12,779 nucleotides of DNA. Source: an uncultured Bacilli bacterium (GTDB lineage: Bacteria > Bacillota_I > Bacilli_A > RF39 > UBA660). Below are positions 5,797-12,762 of the stretch, one piece after another. The stretch lies in contig CANRMU010000016.1 of NCBI GenBank assembly GCA_947631895.1, positions 1 to 12,779 of the forward strand, written 5' to 3'. The notes under the pieces are model-generated. The model made no database searches. It was not told where the DNA came from and worked only from the letters and a program-made list of their open reading frames with translations. A program made the translations under genes and the position numbers. Position 1 is the first letter of the stretch. Each line of letters begins with the position of its first letter.

Positions 5797-7404
5797 ATGA
5801 CAAAGAAACAATTTTTAAAAAAATTAAAAGAAAATTTAGCAAGTTTAAATCTTGAAGAACAACAAAGAATTTTAAAAGAATATGAAGAATTAATCGATGA
5901 AAAAATTAAATCAGGTAAAAGTGAAAAAGAAGCTGTTAAAGATTTTGGGGATGTAGAAGAATTAGCTAATAGTTTAATTAAAGATTATGAAAAGAATAAT
6001 CATAAAGAAAATGATATAATTGGTAATTTTAGTAAAAAAATATTAGATTATGGGGAAAGATTTTTAGAATTTTTAAGTCAAAAAGATACTAAAGAATTAA
6101 TTAGAATTTTAATTGAAGTATTAATTGTAATCTTTTTAATTAGTTTGTGTCATATACCTGTAACAATTTTAGAAGAATTAGGTAAATCAGTTTTTTATAT
6201 TTTATCAAGCCCTATAAATCATATTTTTTATGTAATATGGAAAGTTGTTTTAGAACTTGCTTATCTTGCTTTATCAGTTCTTGCTTTTGGTAAATTTATT
6301 GGTAGACGATATTTTAATGAAGAAATTCCTAAAAAGGAAAACAAAGAAAAGAAACCAAAAGAAGAAAAAGAATATGAAAATAATCTTGGTTTATCATTAA
6401 TTAAATTAGGAGTAGTATTTTTTAAATTCTTAGCTATTATTGTTTTATTTGGAATTAGTATGTATTTAATGGGAATGGGATTAATTTTAGGAATATGTCT
6501 TTATTTAATTATTCATGGTGTAACTTATTTTGGCCTTTATTTAGTTATGGTATCGTTATTTATTTTAGGAATAATTTTCTTTAAATTATTATTTGATTTT
6601 GTTTTAGATCGTAAATTTAAGGGAAGTAAAATATTAGTTTCTTTAGTAAGTTGTTTTGCCTTTTTAGGATTTGGATGTGCTCTTGCCACAAGTGAAGTAG
6701 CAAGTACGTCTTTCATAAATCAAAATCCTCCTTATTTAGAAATGGAAACTTTAAATGAAGAAATACCATTTACAAATAATATTATTTTAGTGGGTAATAT
6801 TAGTGATTATGTTATTGATAATGATTTAAATAATATAGTTATTATGTATAATTATTATCCAATTGGGACAAAAATGAGTACCAAAATTACTAAAGAAGAA
6901 AATGAAGTATATTTAAATTATAAATATGATGAATTTAAAATAACTAAAGAATTAATAAATCAAATGTTATTAGGTTTAAAAGAAAAGAAAATATATAACT
7001 ATTATTTAGAACCACAAATAATAGTTAAAAGTAATGAAGAAAATATTAATATTATTAAAAAGAATAGACAAAAATATTATCATAATAATAAAGAATATTT
7101 AACTTGTGAATTTGTAAGAACTTATAAAGTATTAGATATTATAAAGGGAAGCAAAGAAGATTATTCTTACATAACTTTAAGTAGTTTTCTTGATGATGAT
7201 ATTTATACAGCTAAGATAAAAAATAATTTAATAAATAATTTATTAGTAGATAATTATTATGAATTTACTTTTCAAACCTATCAATCTTATATTGATACTG
7301 ATATAGATGATGTTTTTAAAGATTCAAATGTTATTAAAGTAACTAAAACTGATAAATTACCAAGTGAACAAATAAATGATAATAGTTGTCGGGTATTTTA
7401 TTAA
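5797..7404 (+). CDS. HAAS/DUF1700-domain multi-pass membrane protein
   Basis: A 535-residue protein. Residues 1-65 form the helical HAAS (DUF1700) domain: MTKKQFLKKLKENL, then LEEQQRILKEYEELIDEKI, then EAVKDFGDVEELANSLIKDY. Hydrophobic segments lie at about 102-124, 143-165, 205-230, 231-262 and 279-297, with a lysine/glutamate-rich loop at 178-192. The last 237 residues (about 298-535) are polar, with many Asn, Ile and Tyr, and probably lie outside the cell; I do not recognise that domain. HAAS proteins are thought to link envelope signals to PadR regulators and ABC exporters. Here the exporter is upstream, but no PadR gene is seen. AAGAAGGG lies five bases before ATG. It may be expressed by read-through of the terminator at 5734-5757. 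Most HAAS proteins known to me are shorter, so the long outer domain is unusual. Confidence 0.8.
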   Translation: MTKKQFLKKLKENLASLNLEEQQRILKEYEELIDEKIKSGKSEKEAVKDFGDVEELANSLIKDYEKNNHKENDIIGNFSKKILDYGERFLEFLSQKDTKELIRILIEVLIVIFLISLCHIPVTILEELGKSVFYILSSPINHIFYVIWKVVLELAYLALSVLAFGKFIGRRYFNEEIPKKENKEKKPKEEKEYENNLGLSLIKLGVVFFKFLAIIVLFGISMYLMGMGLILGICLYLIIHGVTYFGLYLVMVSLFILGIIFFKLLFDFVLDRKFKGSKILVSLVSCFAFLGFGCALATSEVASTSFINQNPPYLEMETLNEEIPFTNNIILVGNISDYVIDNDLNNIVIMYNYYPIGTKMSTKITKEENEVYLNYKYDEFKITKELINQMLLGLKEKKIYNYYLEPQIIVKSNEENINIIKKNRQKYYHNNKEYLTCEFVRTYKVLDIIKGSKEDYSYITLSSFLDDDIYTAKIKNNLINNLLVDNYYEFTFQTYQSYIDTDIDDVFKDSNVIKVTKTDKLPSEQINDNSCRVFY

Positions 7405-7410
7405 AAATAA

Positions 7411-7432
7411 AAAATACCAAAATAGGTATTTT
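7411..7432. terminator. Hairpin at the end of the HAAS gene, probably bidirectional terminator
   Basis: Arms AAAATACC (7411-7418) and GGTATTTT (7425-7432) are perfectly paired around a 6-base loop, 6 bases past the HAAS stop. The A- and T-runs are part of the stem, so it could serve both the HAAS gene and the minus-strand gene ending at 7438. It is weak by GC content. Confidence 0.6.
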
Positions 7433-7437
7433 AACGA

Positions 7438-7742
7438 TTATAATGTTTTTATGTTTTGTCTGTAGAGTTTATCAATACATGTACCATCTACATTATATAA
7501 AGCAACGCCTTCAATGTCTTTTATAGATTCTAAATATCTATTTAATAAATCTTTAGTAGAAACAAATTTAGGAATATCATCTTCATCAATAATTGGTCAC
7601 ATGTGGCAAAACCAATCATAAATCCTCCAATTGTTTTACAATATGCTCCAATACTATATCTATCTTTATAAAGATAAACAATTCTATAGCCAGTTTCATA
7701 ATCATTACCAGTTTTGTTATATTTCAAATTATTTATAAACAT
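7438..7742 (-). pseudogene. Small gene of about 101 codons interrupted by a one-base frameshift
   Basis: From ATG 7742 (AGGAG at 7756-7752, nine bases upstream) the frame reads MFINNLKYNKTGNDYETGYR onward to IGGFMIGFATC. It then goes out of frame and stops early at 7542. From about 7598 a shifted frame continues as IIDEDDIPKFVSTKDLL, then LESIKDIEGVALYNVDGTCI, ending at TAA 7440-7438. Both parts look like protein and join smoothly if one base, probably a G in TGTGGACCA, is restored near 7596-7600, giving 101 residues. The whole is unknown to me; it is mostly strand-like with no membrane segment. An extended -10 (TGATATAAT, minus, ending 7764) and a good ribosome site suggest recent loss or a base error rather than old decay. 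Confidence 0.6.
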
Positions 7743-7763
7743 ACAAATCAACTCCTATAAGCA

Positions 7764-7772
7764 ATTATATCA
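7764..7772 (-). promoter_or_regulatory. Extended -10 promoter of the frameshifted gene
   Basis: TGATATAAT reads on the minus strand at 7772-7764, with no good -35. RNA would start near 7757, just before AGGAG. An inverted repeat AGCAATTA/TAATTGCT (7760-7767, 7782-7789) overlaps it and could be an operator. Confidence 0.45.
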
Positions 7773-7814
7773 TATTATTTGTAATTGCTATGGATATTGA
7801 TAGTTATAAAAATA

Positions 7815-7844
7815 TTGTAATTTTTCTTTTTTTTATGGTAAACT
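7815..7844 (+). promoter_or_regulatory. Promoter of the AAA+/dehydrogenase/deacetylase operon
   Basis: TTGTAA (7815-7820) and TAAACT (7839-7844) are 18 bases apart, with a TGG extension (TGGTAAACT). The spacer is almost pure T. RNA would start about 12 bases before ATG 7863, giving a very short leader. Confidence 0.5.
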
Positions 7845-7862
7845 ACTAATAGAGATGATGAT

Positions 7863-8795
7863 ATGAATTATGAAAGTGTTAGCATGTTAGAACGCTACGG
7901 AGAAAACTTAACTAAAAATGAATATATTACTGACCCTGCTATTGCGAGAGAAGATGAAATAAAGCAATGTATTTTAACTTTATTAACACCAGAGAAAAGC
8001 GCTTTATTAGTTGGTAAACCTGGTATTGGTAAAACAGCTATTGTGGAAGGTCTTGCTTATCGTATACAAAAAAATTTAGTACCTGATGCCTTAAAAGGTT
8101 GGGAAATTATTAAAATCCATATTACTTCATTACTTGGGTATGTTAATACGGAAGGTCAAAGTGAAAGCAGGATTGCCATGCTTGTTAAAGAATTAGATGA
8201 AAAGCAAAAGACAATTTTATTTATTGATGAAACTCATGTTTTAGTCAATAAAAATACTAATGAAAATTCAGGTATTGATTTTGCTAATATGTTAAAGGCT
8301 GGGTTAGATCGTGGTAGTATTAAAATGATTGGTGCCACGACAACTGAAGAATATGAAGCTTATATTTTAAGAGATCGAGCATTTTTAAGACGTTTTCAAA
8401 AAGTTGATGTTATGGAAACTGATAAGCCGGCAACTGTTAGAATATTAATGGGTACTATTCCTAAATTAGAAAAACAAATTGGCGTTAAGTTAGAATATAC
8501 TGATTTTGTTAAAGAAAAGATTATGAGTTTTATTGTGGAAATGACTGATGAATATAAAAGAGTATATGAAGTTGCTAGTCGTTATCCTGATATTTGTCTT
8601 GCAATTGTATCTAATGCTTTTAGTTATGCACTTTATGATAATGAATCTACTGTGAAAATAAAACATTTTTATCAAGCTATATGTAATGCTAAAAATATTT
8701 ATGAAGATGTCAAGAAAAAAGAAATTGAAAGATTTAAAATTGAATTTAGTGATATAATAAAAGAAGAGAATGTTAATTTAGAAGAAAGAGGGTAA
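7863..8795 (+). CDS. Single-ring AAA+ ATPase related to ClpC/ClpB D1
   Basis: A 310-residue protein that matches the first ATPase module of Clp unfoldases and little else. MLERYGENLT (8-17) equals the start of D1. Walker A is GKPGIGKTA (51-59) and Walker B ILFIDETH (118-125) with D122/E123. Sensor 1 is in IGATTTEEYE (156-165) and arginine fingers in RDRAFLRRFQKV (170-181). It lacks the Clp N-domain, middle coiled coil, second ring and ClpP-binding loop. Where ClpC has the pore tyrosine (K-Y-R-G), this has N-T-E-G (95-98), so canonical substrate threading is doubtful. It heads an operon; the next gene starts five bases on. The ribosome site is weak (GAGATGAT). It may act as a remodelling or regulatory ATPase for its operon partners. 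The role is inferred, the family is clear. Confidence 0.85.
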   Translation: MNYESVSMLERYGENLTKNEYITDPAIAREDEIKQCILTLLTPEKSALLVGKPGIGKTAIVEGLAYRIQKNLVPDALKGWEIIKIHITSLLGYVNTEGQSESRIAMLVKELDEKQKTILFIDETHVLVNKNTNENSGIDFANMLKAGLDRGSIKMIGATTTEEYEAYILRDRAFLRRFQKVDVMETDKPATVRILMGTIPKLEKQIGVKLEYTDFVKEKIMSFIVEMTDEYKRVYEVASRYPDICLAIVSNAFSYALYDNESTVKIKHFYQAICNAKNIYEDVKKKEIERFKIEFSDIIKEENVNLEERG

Positions 8796-8800
8796 AATAA

Positions 8801-9862
8801 ATGAATGAAAAGGTAAAAGTTTTACAAGTTGGCTGTGGAAAGATGAGTAAATACATCATGCGCTTTGTCTATGATAAAGGTGGTATTGTTGTTGGAGCAG
8901 TCGATATTAATCCTGATTTAATAGGAAAAGATATTAGTGAAGTAATGGAAAGTGATGTTAAAGATGTTAATATTAGTGATGTAGCTAATTTAAGTGATTT
9001 AATTAACGATGTTAATCCTAATATTGCTATTGTGACAACTATGAGCACTTTAAATGATATTGAAGAAGTATGTCGTATTTGTTTAAAACACGGGGTAAAT
9101 GTTATAACGACTTGTGAAGAAGCTTTTTATGGTTCTAATTCTAATCCTAATGTTTTTAAAGAATTAGATACTCTAGCAAAAGCTAACAACTGTACAATTA
9201 CTGGCTGTGGTTATCAAGATGTTTTTTGGGGAAGTTTAGTTACTAACCTTTGTGCATCAACTAATAAAATTACTAAAATTAAAGGTTTATCTTCTTATAA
9301 TGTTGAAGATTATGGAATAGCATTAGCTAAAGCACATGGAGCTGGTTTAAGCGAAGAAGAATTTGCTAAAACAATTGGTAAAGATAACAATATGAGTGAT
9401 GAAGAAAGAGAAAGAAGAATGGCTAACAATGAATTTTTTCCAAGTTATATGTGGAATGTTGTTGGTTGGTTAAATGATAAATTAGGTTTACATATCACTA
9501 ATATCAAACAAGAATGTTTACCAATTATCACAACAGAAGAACTTCATTCAACAACCTTAAATCTTACTTTAGAAAAAGGTATGGTAAGAGGAATGAATGC
9601 TGTAGTAACAGCCCTTTGTGAAGAAGGTATAATTTTTGAAGTAGAATGTATAGGCAAAGTTTATACTAAAGATGAATATGATATAAATGAATGGACAATT
9701 TTTGGGGAACCTACTACTAAAATGGTTAATGATAAACCTGATACTGTTTTACTTACTTGTGCTGATATTGTTAATCGAATCCCTGATGTTATTAAATCTA
9801 GAGCTGGTTTTGTTTCTACTAGCCAAATGAATGAACCACATTATATTGTAAAAAATTTTTAA
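8801..9862 (+). CDS. 2,4-diaminopentanoate dehydrogenase-like NAD(P)-dependent amino acid dehydrogenase
   Basis: A 353-residue cytoplasmic enzyme of the dihydrodipicolinate-reductase-like fold. The N-terminal Rossmann domain has VLQVGCGKMSKYIM (7-20) with the nucleotide loop G11-x-G13-x-x, and an acidic D35 ending the second strand (GAVDINP), which favours NAD over NADP. TTCEEAFYG (103-111) and TGCGYQDVFWG (134-144) match signature regions of 2,4-diaminopentanoate dehydrogenase, the last steps of clostridial ornithine breakdown. Length fits the family (about 340-350). No other ornithine-pathway genes (ort, ora, orr) are in view, so the real substrate may be another diamino or amino acid. It begins five bases after the ATPase gene, with AGAGGG inside that gene, and the deacetylase follows after 20 bases. 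Confidence 0.8.
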   Translation: MNEKVKVLQVGCGKMSKYIMRFVYDKGGIVVGAVDINPDLIGKDISEVMESDVKDVNISDVANLSDLINDVNPNIAIVTTMSTLNDIEEVCRICLKHGVNVITTCEEAFYGSNSNPNVFKELDTLAKANNCTITGCGYQDVFWGSLVTNLCASTNKITKIKGLSSYNVEDYGIALAKAHGAGLSEEEFAKTIGKDNNMSDEERERRMANNEFFPSYMWNVVGWLNDKLGLHITNIKQECLPIITTEELHSTTLNLTLEKGMVRGMNAVVTALCEEGIIFEVECIGKVYTKDEYDINEWTIFGEPTTKMVNDKPDTVLLTCADIVNRIPDVIKSRAGFVSTSQMNEPHYIVKNF

Positions 9863-9882
9863 AATAAAAAGTGTGAGGTAAA

Positions 9883-11304
9883 ATGAGAAATATAGTTGTA
9901 AAATGGAAAATTGCGATTATTTTAATTGGTGTAGTCATACTAAGTGGTATAACTATTTTTCTTATGTATCCAAGATTTATGGAAAAAGATTTTCAAAGTG
10001 AAATTGAAATTCCTTTAAATGAAACTTTTAATAAATATGATGGAGTATGTTACGGTAATTTTTTTTCTTGTGAGAAAGTAGAGGTTAGTGAAGAAGGAAA
10101 TGTTGATACTTCTAAAATTGGAGAATATAATATCAAATATGTTTTTAATTATAATGGAAATATTGAAGAAAAAAATCAAGTAGTTAAAGTAGTTGATAAT
10201 AAAGCTCCTACTTTAGATGTTAAGGGTGATAATTTTAAATATTGTCCTAATGGTAAAATTCCTAGTTATGAAGTAAGTGCAATAGATGATTATGATGGTG
10301 ATATATCAGGAAATGTTAAAGTAGAAGCTGAAGGCGAAAAATTAATATTTTCCGTAAGTGATTCTTCTGGTAATGAAGCCAAAATATTTAAAGATGCTAA
10401 AAAAATTGATGATGAATCACCTACAATTACTTTAAATGGTGATGATAAAGTATATTTACCAGTTGATTCGGAATACACTGAGCAAGGGGCTAGTGCTTCT
10501 GATAATTGTGATGGAGATATAACTGATAAAATTGAAATAGAAAGTTCATTAAATAACAAAGAACCAGGTGAATACGAAATAAATTATAAAATTAAAGATT
10601 CTTCTGGTTTAGAAAATAATGTTAAAAGAACGGTTTATGTCTATAAAAAGGCTGTAGTAAATGAAAATGGTTCTAAAAATGTTTATTTAACTTTTGATGA
10701 TGGACCAAGTGCTTATACTTCTAAATTGTTAGATGTTTTAAAAAAGTATAATGTTAAGGCAACATTTTTTGTAACAAGTCAAAATACTACTAAAGGATAT
10801 GATGACATGATTAAAAGAGCCTATGATGAAGGACATACGATAGGCATTCATAGTTATACTCATTCTTATAGTTATATTTATACAAATGTTGATAATTATT
10901 TTGAAGATTTAACTAATATGCAAAATAAAATATATAATTTAACTGGTTATAAATCAATGATTGTAAGATTTCCAGGAGGTAGTTCTAATACCATCAGCAA
11001 AAATTATGATGGGGGTTCTCATATCATGAGTACTTTAGCTAAAATGTTAACTGCTAAAGGTTACCGTTATTTTGATTGGAATGTTTTAAGTGGTGATGCT
11101 GGCGAAACAACTGATACCAAACAAATAATTAAAAATGTAACAAGTAGTTTAAAAAGTACTTCATCAGTAGTATTACAACATGATACTAAAGATTTTAGTA
11201 TCAATGCTGTTGAAGACATTATAAAATATGGCCTAGAAAATGGTTATAATTTCTTACCACTTACAATGGATAGTCCAAGTGTTGAACATAGCATAAATAA
11301 TTAG
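9883..11304 (+). CDS. Membrane-anchored polysaccharide deacetylase (NodB/CE4) with Ig-like stalk
   Basis: A 473-residue surface enzyme predicted to remove N- or O-acetyl groups from peptidoglycan or another wall glycan. A signal-anchor segment (about 11-29) leaves the rest outside. Three beta-rich modules follow: about 41-104, 106-174 and 178-254. Each of the latter two opens with a P-T-(I/L) strand and carries a D-x-x-D-G-D-I motif as in HYR/DUF5011-type Ig-like repeats, typical of stalks. The NodB domain (about 265-462) has all CE4 motifs: TFDDGP (270-275; D272 base, D273 metal), H323 and H327 metal ligands in HSYTHS, RFPGG (362-366), DWN (398-400), and LQHD (431-434; H433). The catalytic set looks intact. 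GAGG lies five bases before ATG. The stop (TAG, 11302-11304) abuts the convergent gene at 11305 with no terminator between. Confidence 0.92.
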   Translation: MRNIVVKWKIAIILIGVVILSGITIFLMYPRFMEKDFQSEIEIPLNETFNKYDGVCYGNFFSCEKVEVSEEGNVDTSKIGEYNIKYVFNYNGNIEEKNQVVKVVDNKAPTLDVKGDNFKYCPNGKIPSYEVSAIDDYDGDISGNVKVEAEGEKLIFSVSDSSGNEAKIFKDAKKIDDESPTITLNGDDKVYLPVDSEYTEQGASASDNCDGDITDKIEIESSLNNKEPGEYEINYKIKDSSGLENNVKRTVYVYKKAVVNENGSKNVYLTFDDGPSAYTSKLLDVLKKYNVKATFFVTSQNTTKGYDDMIKRAYDEGHTIGIHSYTHSYSYIYTNVDNYFEDLTNMQNKIYNLTGYKSMIVRFPGGSSNTISKNYDGGSHIMSTLAKMLTAKGYRYFDWNVLSGDAGETTDTKQIIKNVTSSLKSTSSVVLQHDTKDFSINAVEDIIKYGLENGYNFLPLTMDSPSVEHSINN

Positions 11305-11538
11305 TTATTTATTAGTATATTGATAATAATTTAATTCACTTATATCCATAGCTATTTCATCAATTTCTTCATCATCAATATCATCCATTAAAAACAATAA
11401 TTCTTTTAAGTCATGACAATTTTGATAATTTACTTGATGATTATTTAAAACTTCAATTTGTTTATTAGTAAGATAAATATGATCATTTATCTTATTTATT
11501 TTGTTATCATTTATAATATTATTAAATTCTTGTTCCAT
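11305..11538 (-). CDS. Small acidic protein, function unknown
   Basis: A 77-residue protein with AGGAA six bases before its ATG (11538). The N-terminus is Asn/Lys/Ile-rich. Then come LTNKQIEVLNNHQVNYQNC (about 23-41) and an acidic helix LKELLFLMDDIDDEEIDEIA (about 44-63), ending LNYYQYTNK. No membrane segment and a single cysteine (C41). It is the second gene of a two-gene unit, three bases after its partner's stop. The ribosome site, coding-like composition and packing support it as real. I do not recognise a named family. Confidence 0.7.
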   Translation of the reverse strand: MEQEFNNIINDNKINKINDHIYLTNKQIEVLNNHQVNYQNCHDLKELLFLMDDIDDEEIDEIAMDISELNYYQYTNK

Positions 11539-11540
11539 AA

Positions 11541-11732
11541 TTAATTCCTATTCATTATAGCTAATAATACACACATTACAATAATAACTATTACGGCCAA
11601 TAAAATAATATTAAAAGTTTCTTCCGAAACATATCTTAAAAAAAATCCTTGAAAACTTCTCCAAATATCAATAAAAAAATTTTTAATAGGATTAAAAATA
11701 GATAAAATATCATTAGTTACAGATAAAATCAT
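11541..11732 (-). CDS. Small single-pass membrane protein, function unknown
   Basis: A 63-residue protein with AGGAAGT (11747-11741) eight bases before ATG 11732. An amphipathic, aromatic N-terminal half (SIFNPIKNFFIDIWRSFQGF, about 11-30) precedes a hydrophobic segment (IILLAVIVIIVMCVLLAIM, about 42-60) and a short NRN end. Its promoter lies just upstream (TTGAAT-17-TATAAT), overlapping that of tRNA-His. It could be a small membrane regulator, a holin-like or a type I toxin-like peptide; none is shown. Its operon partner is a soluble acidic protein. Confidence 0.68.
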   Translation of the reverse strand: MILSVTNDILSIFNPIKNFFIDIWRSFQGFFLRYVSEETFNIILLAVIVIIVMCVLLAIMNRN

Positions 11733-11752
11733 TTTCTATCACTTCCTAAAAT

Positions 11753-11781
11753 ATTATACAATATACTTGAAATTCATTCAA
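11753..11781 (-). promoter_or_regulatory. Promoter of the two-gene minus-strand operon
   Basis: On the minus strand, TTGAAT (11781-11776), a 17-base spacer and TATAAT (11758-11753). RNA would begin just before the AGGAAGT ribosome site. It overlaps the tRNA-His promoter head to head. Confidence 0.75.
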
Positions 11782-11795
11782 TCATTTGTTACAAT
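11767..11795 (+). promoter_or_regulatory. Promoter of tRNA-His
   Basis: TTGAAA (11767-11772), a 17-base spacer and TACAAT (11790-11795). The start would lie about eight bases before the mature tRNA. The two -35 boxes of the opposing promoters form one palindrome (TTGAAATTCATTCAA, 11767-11781). Confidence 0.75.
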
Positions 11796-11808
11796 ATATT
11801 TGCTTTAT

Positions 11809-11885
11809 GGCGGAATTGGTGAAGGGGTTAACACACCAGATTGTGGCTCTGGCATGCGTGGGTTCGAATCCCACATTTCGCCCCA
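11809..11885 (+). tRNA. tRNA-His (anticodon GTG)
   Basis: The acceptor stem GCGGAAT pairs with ATTTCGC (one G-U). The anticodon stem CCAGA/TCTGG holds TTGTGGC, so the anticodon is GTG. The T-arm contains GGTTCGAATCC. Encoded G at -1 (11809) and C73 (11882) are the identity bases of tRNA-His. CCA is encoded at 11883-11885. Confidence 0.97.
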
Positions 11886-11924
11886 TATTGGATTTTACGC
11901 ACACCTTTGTGCGAAATATAAAAG

Positions 11925-11952
11925 TTCGTAATAATTATATTATGAATTTTTT
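11925..11952 (+). terminator. Terminator of tRNA-His
   Basis: A 9-bp AT-rich stem (11925-11933 with 11938-11946, one G-U) with a 4-base loop is followed by six T's. A nearby GC-richer hairpin (CGCACA/TGTGCG, 11898-11913) lacks a T-run and may help halt or trim the transcript. Confidence 0.65.
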
Positions 11953-11974
11953 AGTTTAATCAATATAATTATTA

Positions 11975-12053
11975 TTAAAATTAGTTGCATATTGTGATAT
12001 AATATTAATAGAAAATTATGTATTATTGAAAAGTTTTTGCTTTGAAGTATAAT
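11975..12053 (+). promoter_or_regulatory. Two tandem promoters upstream of the HipA-like gene
   Basis: The first has TTAAAA (11975-11980), 17 bases, and an extended -10 TGATATAAT (11995-12003). The second has TTGAAA (12026-12031), 16 bases, and TATAAT (12048-12053). No frame lies between them and the gene at 12167, so both would make long leaders for it, or short RNAs. Otherwise the AT-rich stretch 11953-12090 shows nothing. Confidence 0.45.
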
Positions 12054-12097
12054 AATATTTAATTTATAATGTAAAATAAATTATTTTTAGTGTTTAA

Positions 12098-12140
12098 ATG
12101 TTCTAAAACATATTATTGTATGGTAAAATTAAAGTACAAT
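12098..12140 (+). promoter_or_regulatory. Proximal promoter of the HipA-like gene with operator-like inverted repeats
   Basis: An extended -10 TGGTAAAAT (12121-12129) has a weak -35 TTCTAA (12101-12106). The inverted repeat ATGTT-CTAA-AACAT (12098-12111) covers the -35. A second, ATTGTA-N14-TACAAT (12115-12120, 12135-12140), brackets the -10. Repressor binding to either would block this promoter. Confidence 0.45.
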
Positions 12141-12166
12141 AGAAACACTTAACAGAGGTGATGCTA

Positions 12167-12715
12167 TTGGTTAATATTGTTGAAATTAAAAATAAATTGG
12201 GTAACGGCTGTACAATACCATTTGTTGTTTGGTGTGATGATGGTAAAACATACATAGTAAAATTTCCTGGAAATGAACAGGGAGTAAAAGCATTAGTTAA
12301 TGAGTTTATCGCGTCAAATTTATGTGAGTATCTTGAATTACCAATATTTAATTATAATTTAATTCATGTAAAAATAAGCGATTATAATGATAAAACTAAA
12401 AATGACATAGTTCCATTAGAAGGAACAGCATTTGGGACCATTTATAATGATAATGCTTTAACAGTATTAAATTCACGTATGATATCTAAAGCTAAAAACA
12501 AAAATGATGCTATAAAGATTTTAATATTTGATATATTAATTGGAAATTTTGATAGAAATAGAGGTAATTTAATGATAGACTCAATTTCAAATAAAATTTT
12601 TATGATTGATCATACTCATATTTTTGATTTAGGCACAATTTGGGATGAATTTCAATTGCCAAGATTAATTGATGAAAAATTTAATATTAACAATCTCAAT
12701 CAATTTAATCTCTAA
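12167..12715 (+). CDS. HipA-like kinase domain protein, apparently C-terminally short (TTG start)
   Basis: A 182-residue protein related to HipA-type serine/threonine kinases. Visible landmarks are an N-terminal TIPFVVWCDDGKTYIVKF (16-33) with the likely ATP-binding lysine K32, GVKALVNEFIAS (39-50), the catalytic-loop motif LIGNFDRNRGNLM (124-136; D129, N134) and the metal-site aspartate in FMIDHTHIF (145-153; D148). TTG 12167 is chosen as start because GAGGTGAT (12155-12162) is correctly spaced four bases before it; GTG 12158 and ATG 12161 lie inside that site. Stand-alone HipA-like kinases of this type usually run to 230-270 residues, so the C-terminal helical end seems missing, and the sequence turns into a hairpin repeat right after the stop. 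It may be truncated or a naturally short form. No HipB-like partner is in view. Confidence 0.72.
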   Translation: MVNIVEIKNKLGNGCTIPFVVWCDDGKTYIVKFPGNEQGVKALVNEFIASNLCEYLELPIFNYNLIHVKISDYNDKTKNDIVPLEGTAFGTIYNDNALTVLNSRMISKAKNKNDAIKILIFDILIGNFDRNRGNLMIDSISNKIFMIDHTHIFDLGTIWDEFQLPRLIDEKFNINNLNQFNL

Positions 12716-12726
12716 GGGTTTAATTC

Positions 12727-12743
12727 CCCGAGGCTCTGCCTCG
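12727..12743. repeat. GC-rich palindrome just after the HipA-like gene
   Basis: CGAGGC (12729-12734) and GCCTCG (12738-12743) pair perfectly around TCT, preceded by CC. It stands out in AT-rich surroundings and is not followed by a T-run, so it is a poor terminator. It may be a dispersed repeat unit or a processing hairpin. Confidence 0.4.
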
Positions 12744-12753
12744 AAATAAATCG

Positions 12754-12762
12754 TGATATAAT
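12754..12762 (+). promoter_or_regulatory. Extended -10 promoter for a gene beyond the right edge
   Basis: TGATATAAT, the same extended -10 seen near 7764 and 11995, is followed by GAGAGA, which may be the ribosome site of a gene starting outside the window. Confidence 0.4.

Noticed and set aside
11898..11913. CGCACA/TGTGCG hairpin as the tRNA-His terminator
   Set aside because: No T-run follows it; the AT-rich stem at 11925-11946 with six T's is the better terminator.
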